Below are positions 9,500 to 23,149 of a stretch of 64,000 nucleotides of DNA, piece by piece. Position 1 is the first letter of the stretch. Each line of letters begins with the position of its first letter. This DNA is from Ascaris suum (lineage: Eukaryota > Nematoda > Chromadorea > Rhabditida > Ascarididae). A program made the position numbers and the translations under genes. The stretch spans positions 3,472,001 to 3,536,000 of the forward strand of contig CM024169.1 of NCBI GenBank assembly GCA_013433145.1, written 5' to 3'. The notes below the pieces were generated by a model. The model worked only from the letters and a program-made list of their open reading frames with translations. It searched no databases and was not told the DNA's origin.

Positions 9500-12400
9500 C
9501 GAATATATTATAGCTACAACCATACTATTATAAAATTATGGACTTTCTAACAATACCTCAAAAAAAAAAACAATGAAATAAAAGCTAAAGAAGAAGATAT
9601 CCTTATCAATGCACTCTTACGTGTACACGTTTCTACTTATCAACAAAAATGAGACATAGATAAAACATTTGCAATCACCAATTTTATTTTTCTCCTATAA
9701 AGTTTATTTGTGTGCTAATTACTATGTTATGAAAAAACAATTTTATTCTAATGGATGAATGTAAGTTTTCAATAATTTAAAAAAAAATTTCAATTAATAA
9801 CATTAAAAAATGTTTTTCATTCAATGGCAAATTTTTTAGGTGCAAATATCCACATCATATATATAGTAGATGAATTTAGATTATATAGACTGAAACGAGT
9901 GGAAGTGAATTTTATTTTCAGAAGAGAAATGAGTGACGATGATAAAAAGAAAAAACTTCTTAGAACCGTAAAAACGCCAATAAAACGACAGTAACGATAA
10001 AACGATAATGATGATAAAAACTTTGCGAATGCATTGGAGTCGATGTTCGATGCTGATGTCTGATATTGAGTGATTTTATGAACACATTGATCATATCATT
10101 AAATAGTAAAGGGTTATTCGATCATTAAATATTGGAGCTTGAGTGCTCTTAAATCTATATAGAGATCCACAAACTTATGGGTTTTACAATTTTAAAATTC
10201 ATGTCAAAAAAGGCGAATATATGTTGAGAAACGATCACCTACCTTGGATGTGATTGAAATTTTTATATTATAGAAATAATACATTTATTTATACCAATTT
10301 TTATATTTATTTATAAGACATTTTCGGATACTTGATGACTTGAGGAAAAGAATTAAAAAGATTTTTTAGGGAAGTGCTGCAAAAATGAAAAATTTTGTTC
10401 GAATCAGATTGATATAATATAAAGAGCGTTTTAGCACTAGTGAACCGATGATTTAAGTCTGTTATGGCTAAATTTGTGGAAATTTCATGGTACTCTTGGG
10501 AAGCATTTTTTTTTTTGCCGACTCTCAGTGGTATTAACGAAAGGCATTATATGAGGCACAAATAGCTCATTTTAAAGTTTGTGAATTCAGCACAAAGAAT
10601 TCATCGTAATTTGCATAGACGTAACTGAAATTTTGGAATTAACATGAGAATTTTATTTTTTTGTTAACAACTTCGCCATTCTTTTCATCTCCTGTGCAAA
10701 AAAAAAAAACAATGCTCGAAAAAAAAAGACAAATTTATGCAATACTTCATCGAAAATTTTCAACGCAACTAGACATCTGTTAATGTGCAATCAAATGAAA
10801 AACACATGAGAAAATTTTCCGTTATGTGGCGAATGACACCTCAAATAATAAAAACTTCAACTTTCAGCGGTAAAAACTCGTTCTAACTTAATCTAGATTA
10901 CTTCAGCCAACGATTCGAATTTCCTATGAGAGTTAAATTGAAACGCATCGTTAAATGACGCAATATTGATGCGAACAAATATTCACTTCTGCACTTGATT
11001 ATATAACGTTTAGTTGCTTCTCAAATACTCTTGCTATCTTATCATTGCCGAGTGTTATTGGCACTTCTTCCCAAATTTCAAACGGCTCATTTTTATTCTT
11101 GCCATCCAATATTCGATGTGCACGTTTAATATATGAATCCAAAAGAGCTTAAAACCTCTGTGGGGAATTTTTGAAGAGAGATTTCAAAAAAATCGACAAG
11201 ATTTTTTGTAACTCAATTTCACTGATACTCTTTCACTTCTATCAACTTTAATTGAAAATGCAAAGGTATGTGTTTTTTTTCCCTCATCTTTTTCCAACTA
11301 CGATGTATGTGTTACTGAATGAGGCGAAAGTCTTCTATAGAGGTATTTGAAGAGCGATTCCCTCTCAGTAAAAGAAGTAAATTAAATGAAAATTAACAAG
11401 ACGATAATAAGAGGCTACTCGATCAAAAAAGCGAAAACGATGGTTTAGTGAGGAGCGGACAAGTCGAGAAGGGAAATGTGCAAATAAGGATCTCGAGGCG
11501 AGTGACGACAGCTGAATATTGAATCCACGTCATGAGTGCTTTATGTTGTCAACAACACGTAGGCGATAGCTATAGCCACTGGCATTCTCACCACAAAACA
11601 ATCACCAATCAATGACCATATGGAGAATTAGATGCGTTCCAACCACATAGAACAGATTATGAACGGTGATATCAATATTGCTATCACCTTTTTCGTCCTA
11701 TCATCAACGAATTATTTCATTGCGACGTAAGTAGTTCATTTTCATCGAACAATATAAGAACTTTGCCCTCAAAGGAAAAGTGCTCATCAATGGTGGAGAT
11801 ATGCATGTCAAGAATGAAATAAATAAAATCTACTTATAACTCATAAACGAATAACTCGGAATTCTAAGCCCAAAATAAACCTTTCAAAATAACTCTCTAA
11901 ATAGTCAGTGGAAAATTTTTTTACTATTATTAATTTTTTATTGGCACTATCTTATTTGGTGTGAATGTGAACCCATAAGCGTGACGTCATGTCTTAGAGT
12001 GATGTCAGATGACGTTATTAGCATCGAACGAATGCAACAACACTACACAACATTCGCAATCGATACGCAAATATTTTACGACTCGATCGGTGATCGATGT
12101 ACAATCCGATCACACAATGACTCTTCACCTTTTCTTGGGTGGCAATTCTGCAACTCCTCTCTCCCGAATTTCCCCGCTGGGTTGCCTTCTTTCCGATCTA
12201 CTCTCGATGTAATACTCACTGCCTCTTCCATCGGCTTCGAATCCAGTTACATACACATCCTCCCCCTCCCCTCACCCCGCCGCCGTTCCCTCCCTCCAGC
12301 ACGCTGCTTCTACTCCCTCCTCCCCCCCCCCCCCAAACTCTAAATGGGCATCCCGCATTTCAGATTACTTCATTTTTGATCAGAGTATGCTTACATGCCC

Positions 12401-14100
12401 AATCCTCGGCATCGGAATTCTACATACTTGACCATCATCTTCTGGGTAGCCTTTGCAGTCATCTCGCTAGGCATGAATCACAATCGCGGAAAATGGCAAA
12501 ATCTGGATATGGCAAAAATGCGGATTGAAACGTGCGGTTTAGGAAGCGTCACGAGAAATTCCTGGAATTTCCCGCAGTCTAAAAGACGGAAGAGTGAGCC
12601 TCTATCACCTCACGCCCAAAATACCTAAAACACGTGCATGCATATAATACAGTTGAATTTAAAAAAAAACAATAAGTCGGCTGCTATATATTCATTTGTG
12701 GAATAATCGGGAAGCTAGGTTTATTCCTTTATGCAATATCCGCTTCATGTTTATATCCATCAGTGTTCTTCCGGGAAATTCGAAGCGAAAACTGATAATC
12801 TTCCTCGCCACAACGGTTTAACGTATCTGACCACGCCATTTGAATTTACAGCTTATCATACCATACGACTTAGACTCTGTAGTTTATACTCTATACAGTC
12901 TAAGCCTAAACAAAACGGTTTGGACTCTATAGTTTATCATACCAATGGGTAATTTCATGAGACAGCTGTCGAGTTTAAAGATAAAAAAAGAAAACTCAAA
13001 AATTTTTCCAGCGCATTGAACTCAAAAATAATTATCCAGACATGTCATTGAACTCAAAAATTGGACAATCCGTTCCATCGAACATGATTGTAATTTCATC
13101 GAACTTATTGAATGTAATAAATTGCATCGAATTATTGCAATAGGAGTTTCGCAATTGCAATAAGTGCATAGGAGTACTTCGAAGTGCGGATATTGTATAT
13201 AATTCGAAAGTCATGAATTTGAAACAATTGTAGCTCAAAATTGTACATCCTTGTAGAGCATTGCAATTGTGAAACGTTTCACCAATTTGTGAAACGCTCA
13301 AGACTTGGCCAAAGTCAAGACTCCATCATAATCTTCATTCATATCATTCATATCCACACGACGAAGTGCAAAAAAGCGTCTGAAAACAAAACTGATCTTG
13401 TAGCTTTGCCGCATTCCCAAAACAAACAAGGCGTCTCTATTGATTCTTCGCTGATTTAGATTGCTGATGTGCACATTTCCAAAACGCTTCTTGATCACTT
13501 CACTTACGACGCTGATAACATTAAAAAATATTTCGCAGTAATATTGGAAATAAGCTTAATTGATAATATACAAAATAAGTTAATAGTAATTAAGTTAACG
13601 AGCGAAGAAATCACAAATTCTTTCGACGCAGCAAAATCAACAAACACGAAAACAATTCCTGACATTTTCGAATGAACGAAGGAACACAGTCATGAAACAA
13701 AAAAATATCGATCTAGGTTTACCATACTGATTCGTTTCAAGAGTTACCGTTGAATATCGGCATTACAGTACCTTATAAAGAGGCGCAATGCGCTAATCGT
13801 ACATGAAGTTTAAGCGATAACAAGTATGATAACGACTAGAAATTTTATTCGTAGGCTGTACCTAAATCTAAGCGTTGCGCTATCCGAACACAACTCCAAC
13901 TCCAACTACCTGAGGTGTTACCTAAAAACTTGTTACCTTAATCAGTCAAAATATTAGCTATGTGCGGTGTTAGCCCTATTGTGTTTATTGGCTATACGTT
14001 CATCAGATTCGGTGCGTTGTATGCGTAGTATGAGTGATGGAGCAAAAGTAAGAGTTGATGGCGACTGAAAATAATCGTAATATGTCGGTCGGTTAGAATA
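9500..14100. other. AT-rich stretch, no gene recognised
   Basis: Mostly AT-rich DNA with short oligo-A/T runs. A more GC-rich patch at 11,980-12,640 includes a pyrimidine tract with a C run at about 12,320-12,335; it could be a promoter or an old element, but no coding frame stands out. Imperfect short repeats lie at 12,850-12,950 (ACTCTRTAGTTTAT) and 12,990-13,060 (CATTGAACTCAAAAAT). Confidence 0.5.
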
Positions 14101-14579
14101 TCTGCCCGGAAGCTGAAGTGTCGCATAAGCGGTGCAGTATGACACCTTCACTAAAGAATTATCACCCGCGAAGCCCGATCCAGACTTAAGTCGGCTTCAT
14201 TTTGGAAAGACATCCTGAAATATCCTGGACCATCGTGTTCACTCAAAAATCAGAAGTGTTTCGCCAAAATTCTTATGATTGCCGAATCAACGCAGCTACT
14301 GAACAGGTGAAGATGTTCCCCTGAACAGTTTTGAGCAGATACGCGTAAAGAAACATTTGTGTAAAACCCTTTTTGCAAAAACCCAAAGCGTCGGTCATCT
14401 TGGGCGCGTATTAACGGCGCCGGATTCCGCCATTGGTAACCTGTTTCAGGCTCGCCAGGACGGTCGAGTACTATTATTATTCACTGCAAGATACTTCAGT
14501 CAAGGCGAATAACGAAAGTGTCATCCTCTTCCACATTATAACTTGACTTAAGAAGTGCTTATTGAGGAATGCTTTAGTA

Positions 14580-15250
14580 TGAACCATTTTACTGTTTAAT
14601 TGACGGTTGCTTTAAATTGGCAAACTGCTTTCTGTCAGCAATGCAATAGAGCAAAACTGGACATTCTATGAAGATCTTCATCGCTTATAGTCGTCCTATC
14701 ATTGAATATGCCTTGAGTATGACTGTCTAGTTTGGTCGCAGATTCTCAAACCGGCAATAGAGATATTGAAAAATGAGTATGATACATTTCACCCACTAAT
14801 TCATTTTTAATGAGGTTAAAAATATTTACGGATTGATTTCCTCCCGAGTTTTTTTTCCACTATTTCTCAATGCATTACTTCATCGTAAAGTCAGAACTCT
14901 AAATAGCGATTTCATTTCGAATGCAATGGTGCCGATGTTCCTCAATTCGTTCATGAAAAATCGTTTTTTGTTTAAAGAAGCTACAAACATTCTGAAATTC
15001 TTTTCAGTGTTTACGAAGAATTCAAAGTCGAATATAGCTAGAGGGAGTAGGATAATGAATCGAAGAGAGTGCAACGGCGAGATAACGACACATCAGAAGG
15101 CTTTAGTTTTTTCAGAACTCATCTCTTCTTTAGTGAAATCTGTTATTTTTGGACTTGCCATTGCAAATTGTTTGGTCGTCTTTGTCCAACTCTAAAAGAT
15201 CTCGCTCTTTGGAGCATTTGTATCGTTTTCTTACGAGTAGCAAAATTTTG
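14580..15250 (+). mobile_element. CR1/jockey-like non-LTR retrotransposon remnant
   Basis: The end of a reverse transcriptase reading frame is visible in pieces: FIAYSRPIIEYA at about 14,675-14,715, the family's 'Tyr-x-Arg-Pro-Ile-x-Glu-Tyr' block, then after a frameshift DCLVWSQILKPAIEIL, the following Val-Trp-Ser block. Weak C-terminal resemblance continues to about 15.25 kb. Several stops and frame changes show it is dead. The borders are estimates. Confidence 0.6.
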
Positions 15251-15259
15251 CTTGAAGCA

Positions 15260-18200
15260 GAGTGAAATTGCAAACAACTCATCCCAATACTATAAATTTG
15301 AAGCTCTCTCATCAACACCATCTCTTTTCTGTACGCACCATAACCAGCTGTTGCTCTGAGTTGTCGCACAGCTGTATGCCCTCAGTACCTCCAGAATTTT
15401 ACCGCTGGAGAATTTACAGCTGGAGAATTTTTTTATATTCGTGCACTTCTCCACTTCATGTTTCGTTCACGATCACCATAAGCATAGTGCGTTCTAAACG
15501 TTTTGAGGAAGGGGTTAAGGATAGCCAGAAGAACTCCGAAATTCGGGGTCGAATAGATTTCTTTCATTTCTTTCCCCTTATGAACATATATTACATTATG
15601 AGTATTTTTGATGATTTATTTCGTTATATTCTATATATGCGAATATTGCCCAAGTCAATGAGCAGGCCGTTCCAGCGATCCATAAAGTCATGCAAACATT
15701 CAAAACATGCCAGCAATATCAAGCTCTCAACTTAGTCAGCTGACCACAGAGATTATAGCGATGTGGTCGAAATTGCAAATACTGGAAATCTAAGTTGGCA
15801 AATTTCTTAAGTTTTATTGTTATGCATTACCTTTTATCAAAACTGTAGATATCATAAACTTTACTGGTATATTTTGTTTTAAAAACGATTGGGTACGATG
15901 ACTCATAAACGAATTCTCACGTAGAAGCTTTCAGCAAACATTTAATGACCAGGTGTTTTGTCATTGCTTTTGCACATATAGGCAACCAGAGTTACCTGTT
16001 GAAGTCATATGCGATGGCGCATACGTCGCGCTATTTCCACCATTAAACTACTATGCTGTTTGCTTTCTTGAAACTCCATCGAAATGCATATATCCCATCA
16101 GGAATTGAACGCTTCATCACTAATGAACGTAGTGCATCGATGAGTTTAGTGGGTGACGATTGATCGCTATGCGTTCAATGCAGTTTGGTTCTACTAAAAT
16201 ATTCAGCAGTATTACTCTTTATACTTCGTTACATATTTAGTATGCAGAAAGTTTTTTCATTTGTTAAGTTTTCTATTAATCATTAATTGTTTAGCTTTTC
16301 TATTATTATTATTGCTTGAATAATTATTTGCAGTTATTTGCGGATTTTATTCTTTTCTACGCTTATCGCTAATTAAAGGTAAAGTTGACTTTTGAAGATA
16401 AGAGATGAGTTTAATTTGCCTTAACGCCCCATTTATTCCTTCCGTTCGCATGTTACCTTATCGATATTCGTTTAGTTTTATTGCTTGCGATAAAGCGAAT
16501 TTGCAGTAGAACTCTTTCGCTGTAGTTCTTTTCTTTTTTTTATGTTCATTTTGTATTTTTGTTTGCAAAGGAAACAAATTTTTCTCAGTTTACACAATCA
16601 AAACTAAGATAGAATTTGTCTAAGAGCATGAGCAAATTATGAAGATGATATGTCGATTTGTTTGCTATATGCTGATCAATAAGTTCATTTTCTGATTGGC
16701 AAATTAATCAATAAGTTCATTTTGTAATCAGTAAGTTAATCAATGCGTAAGTTGAATTGCTCAGAATATGAGTAACTAACTTCTTTATATGCACGCATGC
16801 AATTTATCTTCTGGTAAAGAAATGATATTTGTGTGTAATTTTTGAGAAGACTCATTGATGGCATAGAAAACAGTCTATACTGCTTACTAATATATGTGGG
16901 ATGTGGCCGACTTGTATCCTTTGTTGCTCCTACTGAGCGGCTCCTCATCAACATATCGATGCATTAAGCATTATTGACGTACATCCATCTTATGCTTTAA
17001 CGTCTTAACAATTCAACTCGTCTTTCGCAGTGTCGAGCAGAACTGAATACAATTCCTTGGCCTGATGTCTGCTTTTGGCTGTCAGTACCGTTCCTACTAG
17101 TTTTTTACTGGCTCACTAAATTTCTCAACAAGTTTCAGGAAATAAGCTTCTTTACTTCAACCCTTTTGTCTTTTTCAGACACTAAAATGCTTTAAACAAA
17201 TGGACGGTGCTGGTTACAGTAGCTTATCCAATATTACTCCAAACAGCGCTCTAATTAGCGCCTTTCAAAAACAAACTCGCACCTAATTTTTTTGTCTTAA
17301 TTAATTCCATGCTATTGCTGGGTGACTTCTGGAGCACTCTATGTACTATACAAGGAAATTTATGCAAATATAGGTAATGATCCTATGTGCAATTTGCATT
17401 CCACAAGTGGACTAAAACAAGGAACGTGAGCTGTATCAGACATCAATTTTGATTAAGTTGCTTATTCGCGCATTCGTTTTTTTTTAATTTCTGGAAAGCA
17501 TACAAGAATTTTGAATGGATGAATCCCGTGCTGACGATGTTTGAATGTAGAGAAGAGCGAAAATATATGATTTTTTGAATTCCAGTTTATACAACTATAT
17601 TTTCCTCTGCTGGGAGTATTCGAGAAGCATTCGACTTTCATTGTGGATCTTAGCTTCCTTTAGCACTTCCTTCTATCATCAGTTTTTCACTTCAAGTCAT
17701 GCCACATCATTACGTAATCGTACAATTTCAACTTTAGAGAATTGTCTTCGTAAATCAAGCGACAATAGAGGCTTGAAACTTTTCTCTTTGGGCACGTCGA
17801 ATTTCCGATTAATGTCCTATAGCGTGATGGTATTTTGCAGATTTGACTGTCATTTCTTCACTGCAATTCTTTCTCTAACGAAGTTTTAAATCGCCTCATA
17901 TCGGAGCAATGAATAAAAGTGCTTGCTAGCAATCAACGGGGTGTCTTCACTACAAACGCCGTTTACCTCGTGTTTGTTGTAGACAGTGGTCACACTTCGC
18001 TACCGCGATGCGATCTTGAAGTAGTCTACAACACTTTCCACATCAACTTCCTCCCTTCCAATTACATTCGTGTTGGAGCACTAGGATCTGTCGCTGTGAC
18101 CTCTCTAGGCGTTCCACTGATGCGACGTATGACCGGAAACTGTGAAGAAATCCTTAAGTGGAAAGGTGTTGCGTGGCAGTCATGTATACAGCGAGCGTTA

Positions 18201-19150
18201 AAAAGCATGTGAAGAGACCAATGTTTTTGGCTACTCCATAGGCTTCCACTTCAGAACGACTATAAGGGACAATACCGCAGTTTTTACAGCGACGATTAGC
18301 CTGATGCGAGATTCGGGCTGAACAGACACTGGTTACAGTTTGAAGGGTTTAAGAAAAAGTGGTGGCACCCGATATAGAGATGCACTTTTTATAGAGGAAG
18401 GGTGAGACCTCGTGGTGTCCAATAGACATCACATATTTGCGGAATGTGGAAGAAGCGAAATGGTAAGACCTATAGTGTGCGTAATCAATAATTAAGTGTT
18501 TTATGACGGGCAAGGTGACATGATAGAATCGTGCTTGTTGCAGAAGGACTTTGCCTGCTACGTTAGAGCCGTTTACTACCTGTGGATGAAAGGTAGCGCT
18601 AAATGGGGCGCATCGAAGGAAACAAAGTATAAAGCTGACTGCGTAGCAAAATGTTTTCAGCGTGCTAAAGAAAGATGAATCCTGAAGACAAAAAAGGCCG
18701 CCGTCGAAATGCAGAATAAGCTGTGGAATTCCTTTCTGAGCTGGCACTTAGAATCGCAATCCAGAGCGAGAAGCCGAAGCGTGGAGTCGCAATTCAGAAT
18801 AAAGCTTCCAGTCGTTGAAAGATAAGAGCGGTGACAGCCAGTTCCTACCATCTATCGCGCTCCCATCCACCATGCATCCGCATGTTTCCTTTTGGATAGG
18901 CAAAATTGCTAACGGTGCGTTTATCCGTACCGACAGCTTTTGAACATTTCTTCAAAGGAGACAGCGTTTCTTTTTCGTTTTATCTTACCTTCACTAATTC
19001 GAAGTGTTTTAAGCAACCCCTATAGGCATTCTGAGGAGTAGCAGATATGTTTGCCATGAATACATCCTCACAGAATCGTTTGTTGGCGAAAACAGCTCCA
19101 CATAACCACGATGGACCGCTCCATCAAAGCTGATTTGTAATTAGGTGTGG
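15260..19150. other. Gene-poor stretch
   Basis: Nothing identified with confidence. Includes a short direct repeat (GCTGGAGAATTT twice near 15,402-15,430), a duplicated ATCAATAAGTTCATTTT (16,675-16,725), and a coding-like frame listed separately at 17,919. A long minus-strand open frame at 18,349-18,747 has no recognisable content. Confidence 0.4.
17919..18212 (+). CDS. Coding-like open frame, unknown (possible exon or element fragment)
   Basis: 97 codons ending in TGA at 18,212, with no plausible ATG at its start. The G+C content and codon choice are higher than its surroundings. It reads VYLVFVVDSGHTSLPRCDLE, then SVAVTSLGVPLMRRMTGNCE, then ILKWKGVAWQS. No family recognised. It may be an exon, since an AG lies near 17,930, or part of a decayed element. 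Confidence 0.25.
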   Translation: MLASNQRGVFTTNAVYLVFVVDSGHTSLPRCDLEVVYNTFHINFLPSNYIRVGALGSVAVTSLGVPLMRRMTGNCEEILKWKGVAWQSCIQRALKSM

Positions 19151-19529
19151 TGGGAACCAACTTCGCTTAGGTCAGCGAGATTAAATTAAATGCTTACACA
19201 TGGAGTGAGGGTTCAGGCGTTTGAGTGATAGTGATAGGGCGATTCTTGATGAAGAGTGGCGTGTGTTGTGTCGACATAGGTACTGATCTTGTGATAGGCT
19301 TCTCGTTTTAGCGGTTGTTTGAGTTTGAACAGTAAATTTTCCGCATAAATACTATCAATAAATACCCAGCTGATGGGTCTCGAAAATCGGATAATATGGT
19401 GCCCCAGTACTATTACTAACCACCCGGATGGGACACGCATGAAATGAAAGGCAGTTATAGCGGAGGGATTATGGATATCAGGAGTCCAGATGGATCAGTT
19501 AAAAGTTCACCTTCTTGTAGTCCAATCAT

Positions 19530-19665
19530 GAGAACGCTCTCTCAACAACGCTTTCAAAGTGGAATTGTTCAAGGTTGAAAAAGGTATCGATGAGATCTAC
19601 ACGAATAATTCGGTCGCAGTAGAGAAAATCGTCGAGAGATGGAGCTTTGCGACACGTGACGTGAA
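19530..19665 (-). mobile_element. Possible CR1-like retrotransposon C-terminal fragment
   Basis: Minus-strand reading APSLDDFLYCDRIIRVDLI then DTFFNLEQFHFESVVERAF resembles the Leu-x-Ser-Leu-x-x-Arg-Arg-x-Arg-x-Asp-Leu-Ile segment after the reverse transcriptase of CR1/jockey elements. It is short and unsupported by other motifs, though the adjoining 19.2-19.45 kb could be more of the tail. Confidence 0.3.
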
Positions 19666-20352
19666 CACTTCTTAGGTGCATGTTTGTTCTCTTTGGTGTT
19701 ATTGCTGGCTACTGTCATCGACATCACGTCTCACCACCTAACCGTTGCATCTCAGATGCGCTCGGTAAAATCGAATCGTACTTTCTCGCGAATAGTGTTT
19801 TCTAGGCTTGCAGAAGAGAAAGCTCTAAGATAACCAGTGCCATCTTGAGCATAAACGTCCGCGTGCTAGCCAGTAATTATAATCAAAACTTTTCTGTGCA
19901 AATAAAACAATAGAGGGACAAATAGAGCGGCACACAAAGTTTTTGCAAATAGAATGAAGGTAGTGACGAATGCAAATTTTTTCGAGCGATCAAAATGTAC
20001 TAAGGTCGTTGAAATTATAGAGAGGAATGCACAGATGTGTAGAACGAAGACTATGAATAGTGAAAATCAAAGGATCGACGAACAAAATTATTCTCAGCAA
20101 GAGAAGACGCTCATCATCGTTTCCACATTTGTAACATATTTCGTATATCTTTTTCTTCTTTTTTCCTCTACTTCACTAATAATATATTATACTTTTTTAC
20201 TTCAGTTATGACTGAATTGATTATTTTTTCTCGTTTATTTGAAGTTTTGAGTTTTATATATTTCCTTCATAATTGGTCCCTAATCTTTTGGTTTTTCTGC
20301 AGTTTAATTGCACATTTGTTTACGGCTACTTTTGTTTACTCCTTTCTCTCTG

Positions 20353-20485
<133 letters not shown>

Positions 20486-20799
20486 TCAAGTGATTCCTTT
20501 CACCCTACAAAAAACTATCATTGCTTCTAGTAGTTCACGCTCGATAGCATGCAGTACTTGGTGCTCTTTTATCTTAAAGTTGACTAAGCTTGGTAATTTT
20601 TCATTTATCTAACCGCCGAATTGTATTTGGTTTCCGTTGCATTAGCGGTTCTCTTTCCAGTCCATCCAGAAATTGTTTTCAATCCGCCATTGCAAAAAGT
20701 CAAACAAAGTTTCAGTGGAATAAATTGCAAAACGCAATTATGCAACTTCACATCAAAATTGCTCATCTGAAATCTCTTTGCTCGTAATGAAAAATTCAT

Positions 20800-22700
20800 C
20801 TATAGTCTTTCAAGGGGCATTAAAAATCTCAGCATTCGCTCGACCATCAAGAAATGTCCGCAAGTGGTCAGTCCCTCAAGAAGAGCTGCTGCACGCTTGA
20901 ACGAGATTGAGTTCTAAAAAACGAAACAATCATACTTTGTTACACTTAAGCTCCATAAAAAGCCTGCAAAAGACGCAACAAAGCGGAAAGATATTCCTAG
21001 AAAATTTTCTATGCATGTGCTACTCTGTAAACGTCTACTGATAAAGTATTTCGTCGTGAACGCCATCAAAGCGGAAAATCTCTCGATCCATCAAACTTTC
21101 CTTTAGAGATGCTCAAAGCTCGAGTAAAATAATTTCAAATAGCAATAAAGAGAAGCTCTTCATTGAATTGCTTTCCAATACGCAAGAATTCGCAACGATT
21201 TCATATTATAAGAACTTAGAAGAGAATAGCAATTATGACGATAGTGAAACCTAGTGAAGGAATAGAAATGAAACAAATGCTAAATGGTGATGATGATCTC
21301 AAAATTATGATGAAGAAAAAGAAACAACCAGAAGGAATATAAGAGAGTTGTCGAAACGAGCGAAAAGGATGAAGATAAAGATTTTGCTTGCTTGTTGCTC
21401 ATTTATCGTTTGAATATTGGATCTTTAACTGAAGAAAAGTTTGTTGAGATAAAACACCTTACAAGAGAGAAGAACTCAAATATTTTTAAAGTCTGTTAAG
21501 TGCCACTCAGCAAAAACCTTTCCCTTTAGTCAATCGCATAGGAAACTGATGACTTATTTTTCAATTCGACGAGGATGTTCATGACGAAGGTATCGTTTTT
21601 TGCATAAAAGTTCAAAAAGTGCAAGATGTTGAATCAAATCGTAGCAACGATTGGTAATGAGGATCCTGTTTTTAAAATGCACCTCTTTATACTTGATAAG
21701 CCATTAATGACGAAGATTACCCTATGAATGTACCACTGAGATAATGACCTAATTAATGAACGCTCAAGCGTCAAAATATCAATTTTCAGCAACGACATTT
21801 GCCCTGACGTTGGAAGTCGAAGAGTGAGGTTTTATCTAAACGATTATGAATTTATCAATCATAATATTTGTTTGCACTGAGCACGAAGAATAGGTGTTAC
21901 TTATTTTATCGTTGAGGATAACTTTAGCGTTACATCTTTAGAGAAATTAAAGGCACACCTTGAGGAGGAGGGGGGGGGGGGAATGCCACGATGGATGTAG
22001 CAGGCCTCACGTTGGTAATATTGAACTATCAATACATCAGGTTATTTCATTCTAACACAATATGCTGTAGATAAGTGGACAATCAGCATATAATTAATAA
22101 CTGCCATCAATTCCATAATACAAACAACTTTCGACAGAGATGTAGTACAAATTGACGTCAGTTACCAGGATAATACGGGCGATTTGTGGACATAAGCTCA
22201 TTTATTATCGAAACTACTGCATACGACAAAAGGATCAATTCCATTGAAAGGTTAATAAATACATCCACTTGGACAGAAGCATCATTTTTTTAGAATATAA
22301 AAATGTGATAATTTGACAAATAAACAGATATTTGAAATTGTGTTCACACAAGGCAAATTTTAAAAACAAAGTTAGTGGCCTCTTGAAAGACTACAGAGAT
22401 AGATCCTTAAACTTTGATGCAATGAAGCAAGACCTATATAGGAGTTTGTTAGGGTTTGTTAGCGAAGTGTTCAACAAAATTCTGCATGACCTTTTATAGC
22501 ACATAACCAACTGCAGATGGATATAGTCCTTTATAAATTTACATAAATTCAATATATTTTGCCGGCAAACTATCGATCTTAGAATTACGTTATGACCGAT
22601 CGTATAACATCATCTCAATCATTATTACTTTACATAACAAGAACAATTATGCAAAATTCACTTATTTAAATATATTGTTTCATATAACTTCTATCTTCTA
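20800..22700. other. Gene-poor AT-rich stretch
   Basis: No coding or RNA feature seen. Contains a G run (12 G) at about 21,969-21,980. Confidence 0.5.
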
Positions 22701-22761
22701 GTTATACCTGTGTTCAAACATTTTGTTGCGATGATGGCCCACGAATAGCTGTACTGTTGAC

Positions 22762-23118
22762 ATGAACGGATATACGCCGAAACGTGATCACTTCCAGTAT
22801 CGCCGAGTCAATTTGATACTCTTTACATATTCCATATCACTCATGCATATTGCATACTTCTCGCTCATAATGGTCATTGAAACAATTTTTCCGAGTGGTT
22901 TTTGTCGTTCTACACGCCCACTACTCCTTAATGTCACATTCGGCATTCGTCCTCTTCCATTTTCCTTCTTTCTGCGTTTTTATCTACAAAATTCTTTCAT
23001 TCTAAACCATGCTATTCGTGTGCTCCCTTTACACAATCACTTTTGTGTTGTCTTTCTTTTTTTTTGTCTTCAACTGGTGCTTGTTGTTAATTTTATTTAT
23101 TTATTTAATTCAGTTTAA
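22762..23118 (+). CDS. Open frame with one or more membrane segments, unknown
   Basis: 118 codons from an ATG. The first part is polar then hydrophobic (MNGYTPKRDHFQYRRV, then about 28 nonpolar residues), as in the N terminus of a multipass membrane protein. The later part is T-rich, low-complexity and probably not coding. A first exon ending near a GT at about 22,894-22,904 is conceivable. No family recognised. Confidence 0.25.
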   Translation: MNGYTPKRDHFQYRRVNLILFTYSISLMHIAYFSLIMVIETIFPSGFCRSTRPLLLNVTFGIRPLPFSFFLRFYLQNSFILNHAIRVLPLHNHFCVVFLFFCLQLVLVVNFIYLFNSV

Positions 23119-23149
23119 TTGATTAATTAAACTATTAGTCTGTTTATTT

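Noticed and set aside
18349..18747. 132-codon minus-strand ORF
   Set aside because: No motif, no splice support; composition like its surroundings.
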